Positions 17,044 through 31,290 of a stretch of 64,000 nucleotides of DNA are shown here, one piece after another (the stretch's first letter is position 1; each line of letters begins with the position of its first letter). The translations under genes and the position numbers were made by a program. Source of the stretch: Methylorubrum populi (GTDB lineage: Bacteria > Pseudomonadota > Alphaproteobacteria > Rhizobiales > Beijerinckiaceae); contig JAQIIU010000003.1 of assembly GCA_036946625.1 (NCBI GenBank), positions 2,369,001-2,433,000 of the forward strand. The letters run 5' to 3'. Under the pieces are notes generated by a model that saw nothing but the letters and a program-made list of their open reading frames with translations, ran no database searches and was not told the origin of the DNA.

Positions 17044-17934
17044 TCACGATGGAGGCCGCTCCGCATCCCCGCCCTCCAAGGCGGGGCGCAGGGGCGCCAC
17101 GTCCGCGGCGACGTGGTCCATGAAGGCGCGCACCCGCGCGGCGTGGCGCAGGTCCGGATGGGTCAGGAGCCACAGCGAGCCGGTGAGATCCGGCTCCGGT
17201 CCCGAGAGGCGGCGCAAGCGTGCGATCCGGTCGCCGCGATAGCAGGGCAGCGGGCCGATGCCGATGCCCTCGAGAACCGCCTCGCACAGGCCCTGCACCG
17301 TGTCGATGCGCAAGGCCACCCGCTCCGGCCCGGCGCGGGCGGCGACGAAGCGGGCGAAGAGGCCGCCGGCCACCGCCTCGCTCGGACTGACCCAGTCGGC
17401 CCCGGACAGGCCCCGCTCGTCGCCCGCCGGGCCGTAGACCGCCCAGGCGATGGCGGCGAGCCGCCGCCCGACGAGGTTCGGCGGCGGCTCGCGGGTGGCG
17501 CGCAGGGCCACGTCCGCGTCGCGGCGGGACAGGTTCAGCGCCTCCTCGGAGACGACGAGTTCGACCTGCACCTTCGGGTAGCGCACCCGGAAGCGGCCGA
17601 GCATCGGCATCAGCAGGTCGGTCACCAGGGTCGCGGCGGCGGTGACCCGCAGCGTCCCGGAGGGCGTCAGCGCCCGGCCGGCGACCTCGCGGTCGAAGCG
17701 GGCGACCTCCTCCTCCATCCGCAGGGCGGCCGCGGCCATGGCCTCGCCCGCGGGCGTCGGCACGTAGCCGGAGCGGTGGCGCTCGAACAGGCGCGCGCCG
17801 AGCCCCGCCTCGACCGCGGCGAGCCGTCGGAAGGCGGTGGACGGGTTGATGCCGAGATGCGCCGCGGCGGGCGCCAGCGCGCCCCGCTCGGCGATGGCCC
17901 GCACGAGGCGGAACTCGTCCCAGGCCACCGGCAC
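17044..17934 (-). CDS. LysR-family transcriptional regulator
   Basis: About 296 aa. The N-terminal winged helix (WDEFRLVRAIAERGALAPAA, then NPSTAFRRLAAVEAGLGARL, then FERHRSGYVPTPAGE) is followed by a linker helix and a periplasmic-binding-protein-like effector domain (GTLRVTAAATLVTDLLMPML, LVVSEEALNLSRRDADVALR). It is divergent from wrbA with a 150-bp gap containing a palindrome, so control of wrbA is the simplest guess. The start is uncertain among adjacent GTG codons (17934 chosen from the AGGGAGGG position). Confidence 0.88.
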   Translation of the reverse strand: MPVAWDEFRLVRAIAERGALAPAAAHLGINPSTAFRRLAAVEAGLGARLFERHRSGYVPTPAGEAMAAAALRMEEEVARFDREVAGRALTPSGTLRVTAAATLVTDLLMPMLGRFRVRYPKVQVELVVSEEALNLSRRDADVALRATREPPPNLVGRRLAAIAWAVYGPAGDERGLSGADWVSPSEAVAGGLFARFVAARAGPERVALRIDTVQGLCEAVLEGIGIGPLPCYRGDRIARLRRLSGPEPDLTGSLWLLTHPDLRHAARVRAFMDHVAADVAPLRPALEGGDAERPPS

Positions 17935-18010
17935 CACGCCCTCCCTTGCAATTCCGCAGGAGCGATCTTGCACGACAGGGCGTTTCTGCAAACCGGGCGA
18001 ACCTCCATAA

Positions 18011-18059
18011 GAGCGGATCGTCCCGAAAGCCGGCGGCCGACTTTCGGGGCGATCCGCTC
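18011..18059. repeat. Perfect-arm palindrome in the lysR-wrbA intergenic region
   Basis: GAGCGGATCGTCCCGAAAG (18011-18029) and CTTTCGGGGCGATCCGCTC (18041-18059) form a 19-bp stem with one mismatch. A relative with GCATCGTC and CTTTCGGGACGATGC lies at 59018-59063, so this is more likely a dispersed repeat than a dedicated LysR operator, although its position between divergent genes allows both. Confidence 0.7.
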
Positions 18060-18085
18060 AAGGCCCGCGAACGGGAGAGACGACG

Positions 18086-18685
18086 ATGGCGAAGGTTCTG
18101 GTGCTGTACTACTCGTCCTGGGGCCATGTGGAGCGGATGGCGAGGGCCGTGGCCGAGGGCGCCCGCGAGGCCGGGGCCGAGGTCGCGGTGAAGCGCGTGC
18201 CGGAACTGGTGCCCGAAGAGGTGGCCCGGCAGTTCCACTACAAGCTCGACCAGGAGGCGCCGATCGCCACCGTCGAGGAGCTGGCCGACTACGACGCGAT
18301 CCTCTTCGGCACGCCGACCCGCTACGGCAACATGGCCTCGCAGATGAAGCAGTTCATCGACCAGACCGGCGGCCTGTGGGCCAAGGGGGCGCTGGTCGGC
18401 AAGGTCGGCTCGGCCTTCACCTCGACCGCCTCGCAGCACGGCGGCCAGGAGACCACGCTGACGAGCTTCCACACGGTGATGTTCCACCACGGCATGGTGG
18501 TGGTGGGCCTGCCCTACAGCTTCAGTGGTCAGAACGGCGTCGAGCAGGTGAAGGGCAACTCGCCCTACGGCGCCACCACGATCGCCGACGGCGACGGCTC
18601 GCGCCAGCCCTCCCAGGTCGAACTCGACGGCGCCCGCTTCCAGGGCCGCCACGTGGCGGGCATCGCGGCCAAGCTCGCGGGCTGA
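18086..18685 (+). CDS. wrbA: NAD(P)H:quinone oxidoreductase WrbA (type IV)
   Basis: Flavodoxin-like protein of 199 aa that reduces quinones by two electrons using FMN and NAD(P)H. The FMN phosphate loop is VLVLYYSSWGHVERMA (residues 4-19); the isoalloxazine-binding segments are GTPTRYGNMASQMKQFIDQT and STASQHGGQETTL; VVGLPYSFSGQNGVEQVKG and SPYGATTIADGDGSRQPS complete the WrbA signature. The length matches the family. Divergently transcribed from a LysR regulator. Confidence 0.96.
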   Translation: MAKVLVLYYSSWGHVERMARAVAEGAREAGAEVAVKRVPELVPEEVARQFHYKLDQEAPIATVEELADYDAILFGTPTRYGNMASQMKQFIDQTGGLWAKGALVGKVGSAFTSTASQHGGQETTLTSFHTVMFHHGMVVVGLPYSFSGQNGVEQVKGNSPYGATTIADGDGSRQPSQVELDGARFQGRHVAGIAAKLAG

Positions 18686-19041
18686 GGCGACGTCCGTCCG
18701 ATCGCGTCGGGTTCCGCCACGCGCCGTCATCGCGCGGCCCGGCGCGAGCGATCCAGCGGCGCGGCCTTTCCTGAAGAGTCGGCGCTGCGGATGGCTTCGG
18801 CATTGTGAAGCGCGGGTTTCCCCCTCTCCCCGCACGCGGGGAGAGGCCCGTGGGCACCCTGTCGTGCCCACGGGAAGCGGAGGCGGAGCCGCAGCGAAGG
18901 TGAAGGGGGCGGTTCCGGCAGAGCCTCCTCCGTTCAGGCCCCCTCACCTTCGGCTGCCGCCTCGCTTTGCCGACGGCAAGGTCGGCAAAGCCCTCTCCCC
19001 GCACGCGGGGCGAGGGGATGCACGGGGCGGGCAAGGGGGCC
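18686..19041. repeat. Repeat-rich intergenic region without a gene
   Basis: Between wrbA and dsbD. It holds a decayed copy of the MITE core (GAGCGATCCAGCGGCGCGG, about 18723-18776), a CCTCTCCCCGC/GCGGGGAGAGG palindrome (18822-18846), a strong stem CCGTGGGCAC/GTGCCCACGG (18848-18873) and a second CCCTCTCCCCGC copy near 18990-19017. These could terminate both convergent genes. No credible coding frame was seen. Confidence 0.6.
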
Positions 19042-21183
19042 TTACCGAGCCGCCGCCACGTCCCCTGCCACGTCCCCCTTGCCCACCGCCGCCAGCACGA
19101 TCCCTTCCGTCAGAATCTGCGGCAGCACCTGCGCCTCGCCCTGCCCCCGATAGACGAGGTAGAGCGGCACGCCGCTGCGGCCGTGGCGCTCCAGGAGGCG
19201 GGTGATCTCCGGGTTCCGGTTGGTCCAGTCGCCCTTCAGGTAGGCCACCCGTCCCGCCCGGAACGCCGCCTGCACGCCGTCGCGGGCGAGCACCGTGCGC
19301 TCGTTGACCTGGCAGGTGATGCACCACGCCGCGGTCATGTCCACGAACACCGTGCGTCCCTCCGCCCGCAGGGCGTCGAGGCGTCCTTGCGTGAAGGCCT
19401 CCTCGCCCTGCGCCAGGGCCGCGCCCCGCGCGCCCGCGCGGTCGCCGTCGAGGACGGCGACGAGGCCGAGGGCGGCGGCAAGCGCGGCGAGCGCCGCCGC
19501 CCGCCCGAAGGTCGTGCCGAGCCGGCCCGCGCCGCGCGCCCGCTCCCAGGCCCAGGCGGAAAGCCCCACCAGCACGAGGCCGGTCAGCCCCGCGAGCAGC
19601 CCGTCCGGCCCGACCTGCTGGGCCAGCACCCAGACCAGCCACGCCACCGTGGCGTAGACCGGGAAGGCGAGCGCTCCCTTGAGCACGTCCATCCAGGCGC
19701 CCGGCCGCGGCAGCAGGCGCAGCGCCTGCGGAAAGGCCGTGAGGCCCAGGAAGGGCAGGGCCAGCCCGAGCCCGAGGCTCGCGAAGACCGCGAGCGCGGC
19801 GAGCGGCGATTGCGTCAGCGCGAAGCCCACCGCCGCGCCCATGAACGGCGCCGTGCAGGGCGTGGCGACGAGCGTCGCCAGCACGCCGGTGAAGAAGGAG
19901 CCCTGATAGCCCGCCCGCCGGGTCAGGCGATCGCCGAGCCCGACGACGCGACCGCCGAGTTGCACCGCGCCCGACAGGCTGAGGCCCATGGCGAACAGCC
20001 CGTAGGCCAGGAGCGCCACCACGACCGGCGACTGGAGCTGGAAGCCCCAGCCGATCCCGGCGCCCCCCGCCTTCAGCGCGATCAGCAGCCCGGCCAGCCC
20101 GAGGAAGCTCAGGAGCACCCCCGCGGTGTAGGCGAGGCCGTGCAGGCGCACGCGGGCGGTGGATTCGCCGGCCTGCCGCACGAGGCTCAGGACCTTGATC
20201 GACAGGACGGGGAAGACGCAGGGCATCAGGTTGAGGAGGAGACCGCCGAGCAGCGCCAGCCCGGCGGCGCTCCACAGGGTCAGGCTCTCGTCCTCCGGCG
20301 GTGCGGGCGGGGCCTCGGGGACGGCGGCGGCCGTCGGCGCGGGCTCCGGCCCGAGGGCGTAGGCCTTGCGCACCCCGCCCTCGGTGAGGGCGAGCACGCC
20401 GGCGAGCGCCTCGGGCGGTCGTCCGGCGTCTCCCGGCGTGAGGGTGAGGCGCAGGCCGGTCGCATCGACCGTCAGATCCTGCGGGGCGGCGTTGTCGAGG
20501 GCGCCTTCCGCATAGGGGAAGAAGGCCGCCCCGCTCACCGGCCCGGCGGCCGGACCCGGCCGATCGAGATGCAGCACGAGGCGGTTCGCCTCGCGGATGG
20601 TGCGGAATGGGCCCGGTGCGGCCTCGGGCAGGGCGGCGCGGGCGCGGGCGAACAGGGCGGCCTGCCCCGGGGCCGGCGCGGCGGAGGCCGCCACCGGCAG
20701 GTCGAGACTCAGCTCGACGGATCCCGGAATGCAGATCTCCTCGCAGACGAGATAGGACAGCGTGCCGGCCAGATGCGCCGTGTCGCCGATCGCGGCGCCC
20801 GTCGGCACCTTGAGCGGCACCAGCAGGGTGACGGCGCCCTCGTAGCCGAAATTCATCAGGGTCTGGACCGGGATGCGCTCCGGAACCGGCCACCGCACCG
20901 GGCCGACCGAGAAGCCCGGGGGCAGGCGCCACGCCATCTCCGGCGGCAGGCCGGAATCGCCGGGATTGCGCCAGTAGACGTGCCAGCCCGGCTTCATCGC
21001 CATGTGCAGGCCGAGCGTCACGGTGCGGCCGGGCACCAGCGCCTCGCTCTCGGCCACGAGGCGCGCCCGCACCAGATCCTTCGCCTTGGCCGGCGACAGC
21101 ACCCCTTGCGCCGCGGCGGGGCCGGCGCAAGGAAGGGCGAACGCCAGGGCGAGGGCCAGGATCGGGGTGAGAAGGCGGAGCAT
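19042..21183 (-). CDS. Thiol:disulfide interchange protein DsbD/ScsB-like
   Basis: Inner-membrane protein of 713 aa that carries reducing power from cytoplasmic thioredoxin to periplasmic thiols. A signal peptide (LTPILALALAFALPCAGPAA) precedes a periplasmic N domain with YLVCEEICIPG (cysteine pair). The central region of about eight membrane segments has LLNLMPCVFPVLSIKVLSL and ATLVATPCTAPFMGAAVGF, each with the membrane-embedded Cys. The C-terminal thioredoxin-like domain has AAWCITCQVNE. All three cysteine pairs are present, so it should be complete. ATG at 21183 preceded by AGGGA. Monocistronic by position. Confidence 0.92.
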   Translation of the reverse strand: MLRLLTPILALALAFALPCAGPAAAQGVLSPAKAKDLVRARLVAESEALVPGRTVTLGLHMAMKPGWHVYWRNPGDSGLPPEMAWRLPPGFSVGPVRWPVPERIPVQTLMNFGYEGAVTLLVPLKVPTGAAIGDTAHLAGTLSYLVCEEICIPGSVELSLDLPVAASAAPAPGQAALFARARAALPEAAPGPFRTIREANRLVLHLDRPGPAAGPVSGAAFFPYAEGALDNAAPQDLTVDATGLRLTLTPGDAGRPPEALAGVLALTEGGVRKAYALGPEPAPTAAAVPEAPPAPPEDESLTLWSAAGLALLGGLLLNLMPCVFPVLSIKVLSLVRQAGESTARVRLHGLAYTAGVLLSFLGLAGLLIALKAGGAGIGWGFQLQSPVVVALLAYGLFAMGLSLSGAVQLGGRVVGLGDRLTRRAGYQGSFFTGVLATLVATPCTAPFMGAAVGFALTQSPLAALAVFASLGLGLALPFLGLTAFPQALRLLPRPGAWMDVLKGALAFPVYATVAWLVWVLAQQVGPDGLLAGLTGLVLVGLSAWAWERARGAGRLGTTFGRAAALAALAAALGLVAVLDGDRAGARGAALAQGEEAFTQGRLDALRAEGRTVFVDMTAAWCITCQVNERTVLARDGVQAAFRAGRVAYLKGDWTNRNPEITRLLERHGRSGVPLYLVYRGQGEAQVLPQILTEGIVLAAVGKGDVAGDVAAAR

Positions 21184-21348
21184 CGGACGTCCCTGTTGCG
21201 GACCGGCCTTTCCCCTTGTGGGGAGGGGGGAGGAGAGACGCCCGCCGGACCCGGCCGGGCCGACTGTCGTCAGCGGCACCGTATAGCAGACCCGGGCCGG
21301 GAAATGAGGCGCGGCCTCGGACCGCGCCGGACGGTGATGCGCGAAAAA

Positions 21349-23418
<2,070 letters not shown>

Positions 23419-23734
23419 CACCGGGTCTCGAAGCTCACCTGATACGGCAGGAAGCCCTGCCAAGTGCCTGTCGGAACGTCATTTCTCGAGCCATATCCAA
23501 GGCATCGCCGCAACCGGGCCGCCGCCTGCCGTCGGGTCTCGGGAAGACACCGTGAAGCGCCGACCGCTCGCGACGATACCCGGTTCGCGCCACGCTTGCA
23601 CCGGCGGCCCCGGGACGGCCGGGAGGCGGGGAGGGCAAGGGCGGGGGCAAGCGTTCGTTAACGACGATCCGCCTACCTTGGGGCTCGAACCGCTCCGCAG
23701 GAGCCGGACCTTGTTTCGAGTCATCTCACAGATC

Positions 23735-27049
<3,315 letters not shown>

Positions 27050-27195
27050 CCCCGGGAATCCGGCCCCCGTCGCATATTCGCCACAGGGGCCGGGTCTACC
27101 CGCGAACACGACATCCGGACGCGCCGCTGCCCTGCGCGTCCGCACCCGGGACGACCTGCCCCGCGCGCCCGCAGCTTATCGGAGATGCCCACACG

Positions 27196-28131
27196 ATGAC
27201 TGGCCGACGCCTCTCCTTCGCCGGTCCGCTGCTCGTCGCCGCGCTGGCGCTCCAGCCGCAGCCGGCGGACGCCCAGGTCTCCTCCTTCCTCGACGGCCTG
27301 TTCGGCCGCAAGGAGGAGTCGGCGCCGCCCCCGGCCGCGGCACCCGCGCCGGAGGCCGCACCGGCCCCGGCGAAGAAGGCGGCGCAGAAGCCCGGCAAAG
27401 GCGCGGACAAGGCCGCCGAGAAGTCTGCCGACAAACCCGGGGAGAAGACCGGCAGCATCAGGGCCGCGGCCAAGCCCGCCCCGACGGCCCCGGCCGCGAA
27501 TGCCGGCACGCGGGTCGCGGCGGTGGGGGCACCCAACCTCGGCGCCTCGCTTCAGGACGCCGACCCGGCCGCCGTCGTGACGGCGGCCAACGCCTACTTC
27601 AACGGCTTCCAGACCCTGACCGGCTCGTTCATCCAGATCGGCGCGGACGGGCGCCGCATCGGCGGCAAGCTGTCGCTGGCCAAGCCCGGGCGCCTGCGCT
27701 TCGAGTACGACCAGCCCTCTCCGCTCGAAGTGGTGGCCGATGGCACCTCGGTGGCGGTGCGCGACCGCAAGCTCGGCACCCAGGATCTCTACTTCATCTC
27801 GCAGACGCCGCTGAAATTCCTCCTTCGCGAGAAGATCGACCTCGCCCGCGACCTCACGGTCACCGAAGTCACCAACGATCCGGGCGGCGTGCGCGTCGGC
27901 CTGGAGGACCGTTCGACGCTCGGCGGCACCTCGAAGATCCAACTGTTCTTCGACGCCGAGGTGAAGACCCTGTCGCAGTGGCGGATCACCGATCCGCAGG
28001 GCTATCTCACCACCGTGCAGCTCTCGAACCTGCAGAAGGACAAGGCGGTCGACGGATCGCTGTTCTTCATCAATTACGGCCGTGCCGAGGACAAGGCGAT
28101 GCAGCGCCAGATCGAGAGCCAGAATCCCTGA
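27196..28131 (+). CDS. lolA: Outer-membrane lipoprotein carrier protein LolA family, with basic linker
   Basis: Periplasmic lipoprotein chaperone family, 311 aa. A signal peptide (SFAGPLLVAALALQPQPADA) is followed by an unusual 100-residue Pro/Ala/Lys-rich segment (PAPEAAPAPAKKAAQKPGKG and similar), then the LolA fold: AVVTAANAYFNGFQTLTGSF, GGKLSLAKPGRLRFEYDQPS, SLFFINYGRAED near the end. Many alphaproteobacterial LolA-like proteins share this core; the linker makes it longer than the roughly 200-aa E. coli protein. It follows ftsK at 146 bp in the same direction, a common arrangement. ATG at 27196. Confidence 0.88.
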   Translation: MTGRRLSFAGPLLVAALALQPQPADAQVSSFLDGLFGRKEESAPPPAAAPAPEAAPAPAKKAAQKPGKGADKAAEKSADKPGEKTGSIRAAAKPAPTAPAANAGTRVAAVGAPNLGASLQDADPAAVVTAANAYFNGFQTLTGSFIQIGADGRRIGGKLSLAKPGRLRFEYDQPSPLEVVADGTSVAVRDRKLGTQDLYFISQTPLKFLLREKIDLARDLTVTEVTNDPGGVRVGLEDRSTLGGTSKIQLFFDAEVKTLSQWRITDPQGYLTTVQLSNLQKDKAVDGSLFFINYGRAEDKAMQRQIESQNP

Positions 28132-28333
28132 ATGGCCCCCGGGGACCAGAGACGACGACAACATGGCCGGCGAAGAGCGGTTTCGACCTGTCGCGGATGA
28201 CGGGCGGCCGGCTCCGCGCCGTGCTGCACGGCCTCGCGCTGGAGGAAGAGGCCGCCGCGGCGTGATATTCCCGACCCGTGCGGGTTGGGCTAACGGAGCG
28301 TGATCCCCCGCCCCGCTCCGCAGGCTTCTTCCG

Positions 28334-29143
28334 TTGCGCCTCACCGTCACGACCTGGAACATCAACTCGGTGCGGCTGCGCATCGAATCCGTGCTGCGCT
28401 TCCTGCGCGAGGCCCGGCCCGACGTGCTCTGCCTCCAGGAGACCAAGTGCCCCGACGACCTCTTCCCGCTCAAGGCGCTCGAGGGGTCGGGCTACGAGAA
28501 CGTCGTCTTCGCCGGGCAAAAAGGTTATAACGGCGTCGCGATCCTCTCGCGCTTTCCCCTGCTCACCCGCGACGTGATGAGCTTCTGCCAGCGGGCGGAT
28601 GCGCGCCACGTCTCGGCGGTGCTCGGGCCCGAGGCGGGCCCGGCGGCGGGCATCGTGCTGCACGATTTCTACGTGCCGGCCGGCGGCGACGTGCCCCACC
28701 GCGACCTCAACCCGAAATTCGCGCACAAGCTCGACTTCCTCGCCGAACTGCGCGCCTGGGGCGGGCGGCGCGTCGCGGGCCCGGCGATCCTCGTCGGCGA
28801 CCTCAACGTGGCGCCGCTGGAGCATGACGTCTGGTCGCACAAGCAGCTCCTCGACGTGGTGAGCCACACCCCCGTCGAGACCGAGGCGCTGGAGACCCTG
28901 CGCGGCGAAGCCGGCTGGATCGACGCGGCCCGGCTCCTCACTCCGGAGCCGGAAAAGATCTACACGTGGTGGAGCTACCGCTCGCCGAACTGGGAACGCG
29001 CCGACAAGGGCCGGCGCCTCGACCACGCCTGGGTCTCGCCCGACCTCGCCGGCACGGTGCGCAAGGTCGCGGTGTTTCGCGAAGCGAGAGGCTGGGAGAA
29101 GCCCTCCGACCACGTGCCGGTCACGTTGACGCTGGAACTGTAG
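28334..29143 (+). CDS. xthA: Exodeoxyribonuclease III
   Basis: Apurinic/apyrimidinic endonuclease and 3'-exonuclease of base-excision repair, 269 aa. Motifs of the endonuclease/exonuclease/phosphatase fold appear in order: LTVTTWNINSVRLR (Asn), LCLQETKCPDD (metal-binding Glu), GYNGVAILSRFPL, ILVGDLNVAPLEHDVW (Asp and Asn), RRLDHAWVSPDL and SDHVPVTLTLEL (catalytic His). The N terminus that matches the family begins at a TTG codon (28334), with no ATG in a suitable place. Follows lolA by 202 bp. Confidence 0.94.
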   Translation: MRLTVTTWNINSVRLRIESVLRFLREARPDVLCLQETKCPDDLFPLKALEGSGYENVVFAGQKGYNGVAILSRFPLLTRDVMSFCQRADARHVSAVLGPEAGPAAGIVLHDFYVPAGGDVPHRDLNPKFAHKLDFLAELRAWGGRRVAGPAILVGDLNVAPLEHDVWSHKQLLDVVSHTPVETEALETLRGEAGWIDAARLLTPEPEKIYTWWSYRSPNWERADKGRRLDHAWVSPDLAGTVRKVAVFREARGWEKPSDHVPVTLTLEL

Positions 29144-29212
29144 CCCGGGAACGCGGGCGCCTTCCCGGGCATTTGGCCTCCGACCTCACCGTATCGAAGG
29201 GAGCCCGCCCGA

Positions 29213-29326
29213 ATGCGTTCGATCCTGCGCCAGATCCTCGTCGTCTTCCTCCTGCCCAGGGCCATCGCCTACCTGCGCCGCCGCTACGGCGGCGGCCGCG
29301 CCGCGGGTTCCCACCGCGGGTCCTGA
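29213..29326 (+). CDS. Possible small membrane protein (37 aa)
   Basis: ATG at 29213 preceded by AAGGGAG about ten bases upstream. It encodes MRSILRQILVVFLLPRAIAY followed by a very basic tail (LRRRYGGGRAAG...). One short hydrophobic helix flanked by Arg fits a small inner-membrane protein. No known family recognised. It lies 69 bp after xthA and ends immediately before a dispersed repeat. Coding status rests only on the start site and composition. Confidence 0.45.
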   Translation: MRSILRQILVVFLLPRAIAYLRRRYGGGRAAGSHRGS

Positions 29327-29329
29327 ATC

Positions 29330-29447
29330 CGGGTTCCCAAAGGGATCATCCCTTTGGCGGGGCGCCGGGGTGGAACCCCGGCTTCCCTTCAACCAGGGCT
29401 CTGCCCTGGACCCGCGAAAGGACTCGTCCTTTCGAAACCTGGACTTG
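29330..29447. repeat. Dispersed repeat of hairpin blocks (CCCTTTGG / CCAGGGC type)
   Basis: A chain of small palindromes: CCAAAGGGATCATCCCTTTGG (with one overlap), CGGGGTGGAACCCCGG, CAGGGCTCTGCCCTGG and GAAAGGACTCGTCCTTTC. A truncated relative with GAAAGGGGCCATCCCTTTGG lies at 52737-52758 downstream of hpnP. The right part overlaps the 3' end of the amino-acid permease gene and supplies its last codons. Confidence 0.7.
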
Positions 29448-30855
29448 CTGCGACCCGCCGACGGCCGTAGCCGAACCAGATCGCCAGCCCGAGGCCGAGC
29501 CAGACCAGCAGGCGCAGCCACGTGTCGCCGGGCAGGCTCGCCATCAGGGCGAGGCAGGCGAGAATGCCCAGCACCGGCACGAGGACGCCGCCCGGCACCC
29601 GGAAGGGCCGCGCCCGCTCCGGCTCCGTCCGGCGCAGGATCAGCACGCTGGCGCAGACGAGGATGAAGGCGAGCAGCGTGCCGATGCTGACGAGTTCGCC
29701 GAGGATGCCGATCGGCACCAGCGCCGCCACGAGGGCGGTGGCGAGCCCGATCAGCCCCTGCGCCACGAACGGCGTCCGGCTCCGTTCGCCGATGCGCGAA
29801 AACAGGTCCGGCAGCATCCGGTCGCGGGCCATGGCGTAGCCGATCCGCGCCTGCCCGTAGAGCGCGGTGAGCGCCGCCGTCGTCAGCCCGATCAGCGCGC
29901 CCGCCTTGATCGCCACCGAGAAGCCGGTCAGCCCCGTCACCGTGATCGCCTTGGCGATCGGATCGGCGACGTCGAGGTCGCGGTAGGGCACGAGGCCGGT
30001 CAGCACCGCGGCCACCGCCACGTAGAGCGCCGCGGTGACGATCAGCGAGCCGATCAGCCCCACGGGCGCGTCCCGCTGCGGATCGCGGGTCTCGCCGGCC
30101 GCGGTCGAGACGGTCTCGAAGCCGACATAGGCGAAGAACACGACGCCTGCCCCGCGAAAGATGCCGCTCCAGCCGAAGGCCCCGAACGCGCCCTCGTTTT
30201 CCGGCACCAGCGGGTGCCACAGTTCGGGCCGCAGGTGAGCGGCGCCGACGGCGAGGAAGGCGAGGATGATCGCCACCTTCAGCGCCACCAGCACGGCGTT
30301 GGTGCGGGCCGCACCCCGGTTGTCGCGCATCAGCAGGGCGGTGAGCGCCAGCGTCACGAGCGCAGCCGGCAGGTTGACCACCCCACCCTCCCCCGGCGCC
30401 GCGGCGAGCGCAGCCGGCAGCCTGAGCCCCGCATCGGCCATGAGGCTCTGCGCGTAGCCGGACCAGCCGACGGCGATGGTGGCCGCGGCCATGGCGAATT
30501 CGAGCACCAGATCCCAGCCGATGATCCAGGCCGGCAGCGCGCCCAGCGTGGCGTAGGTGTAGGAATAGGTCGAGCCCGCCACCGGGATCATCGCGGCGAG
30601 TTCGGCGTAGCACAGGGCGACCAGCCCGCTCGCCACCGCGCCGAGCACGAAGGAGAGCATCAGCCCCGGCCCGGCGAAGTTGGCCGCCGCGGTGCCGGTG
30701 AGCACGAAGATCCCGGCCCCGACCGTCGCGCCGACGCCGATGCAGACGAGGCTGAAGGCGGAGAGGTTTTTTGCCAGTGACGGACCGCCCGGGCCGGAAT
30801 CGTCGGCGATCAGGGCGGCGACGGGCTTGCGGGCGCCGAGGGCGGGATGGGGCAT
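29389..30855 (-). CDS. APC-family amino acid permease
   Basis: Integral membrane transporter of 488 aa with about 12 transmembrane helices. TM1 reads FSLVCIGVGATVGAGIFVLT with the unwound GAGIFV ligand site typical of the cationic amino acid/APC group; also FAGPGLMLSFVLGAVASGLV, ELAAMIPVAGSTYSYTYATL and FFAYVGFETVSTAAGETRDP in TM6-loop. Substrate unknown, probably an amino acid. The last about 20 residues (RVAASPGFERTSPFAGPGQ) are encoded by the dispersed repeat, so the native C terminus was probably shorter or different. ATG at 30855. Confidence 0.9.
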   Translation of the reverse strand: MPHPALGARKPVAALIADDSGPGGPSLAKNLSAFSLVCIGVGATVGAGIFVLTGTAAANFAGPGLMLSFVLGAVASGLVALCYAELAAMIPVAGSTYSYTYATLGALPAWIIGWDLVLEFAMAAATIAVGWSGYAQSLMADAGLRLPAALAAAPGEGGVVNLPAALVTLALTALLMRDNRGAARTNAVLVALKVAIILAFLAVGAAHLRPELWHPLVPENEGAFGAFGWSGIFRGAGVVFFAYVGFETVSTAAGETRDPQRDAPVGLIGSLIVTAALYVAVAAVLTGLVPYRDLDVADPIAKAITVTGLTGFSVAIKAGALIGLTTAALTALYGQARIGYAMARDRMLPDLFSRIGERSRTPFVAQGLIGLATALVAALVPIGILGELVSIGTLLAFILVCASVLILRRTEPERARPFRVPGGVLVPVLGILACLALMASLPGDTWLRLLVWLGLGLAIWFGYGRRRVAASPGFERTSPFAGPGQSPG

Positions 30856-31290
30856 GGGGTCTCGCTGAGCTTGGTGCGGATCACGCCCGGCCACGCGAAA
30901 TCCGCGCCGGTCGTGAATGTCTCCACGAAACCCTTACCGCACCGCCGCGGCCGGAGACGAGCAGATCGAGTGATCGGAAGTTTTGCGAGGCACTCCGAGG
31001 CCGTGCGGGGCGCTTGTCGGAGACCCCGAATGACGGGCGGGGGCAAGAGGAGCGCCGGTCAGGAGCCGTTGCCCGAGTTCGGAGCCATGCCGAGCACGGC
31101 ACTGGCGCTTCCCACGGTTTCGTGTATGGTCCGCGCCGCCTCGACCCGGCTCACGGGCGGGGCTTGTGCCGCTTGCGGCTGACCGTGCTGGACGACATCC
31201 CGGCACCGGCCCGACCGCGAGTTTTTCAAAGGTGCCCTTCCCCTCACCTGGGCGGCGCCTCCGATCGAACTTCCATCTGAAAGGCCTGCG
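30856..31290. other. Intergenic region upstream of rpsO, with a diverged inverted repeat
   Basis: 435 bp with no convincing gene between the permease and rpsO, which diverge. At 30918-30993, CTCCACGAAAC and GGAAGTTTTGCGAGGC flank a GC-rich loop, related to the repeat at 16947-17016. The rightmost part should contain the rpsO promoter; a weak candidate pair is CTGGCG (31102-31107) and TATGGT (31125-31130) at 17 bp. Confidence 0.45.

Noticed and set aside
28132..28333. Possible short frame between lolA and xthA ending in LRAVLHGLALEEEAAAA
   Set aside because: No suitable start codon with a ribosome-binding site, and the segment is shorter than any recognisable domain; treated as intergenic.
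31102..31130. Candidate rpsO promoter (CTGGCG, 17 bp, TATGGT)
   Set aside because: The -35 match is too weak to list as a promoter; mentioned only in the intergenic entry.
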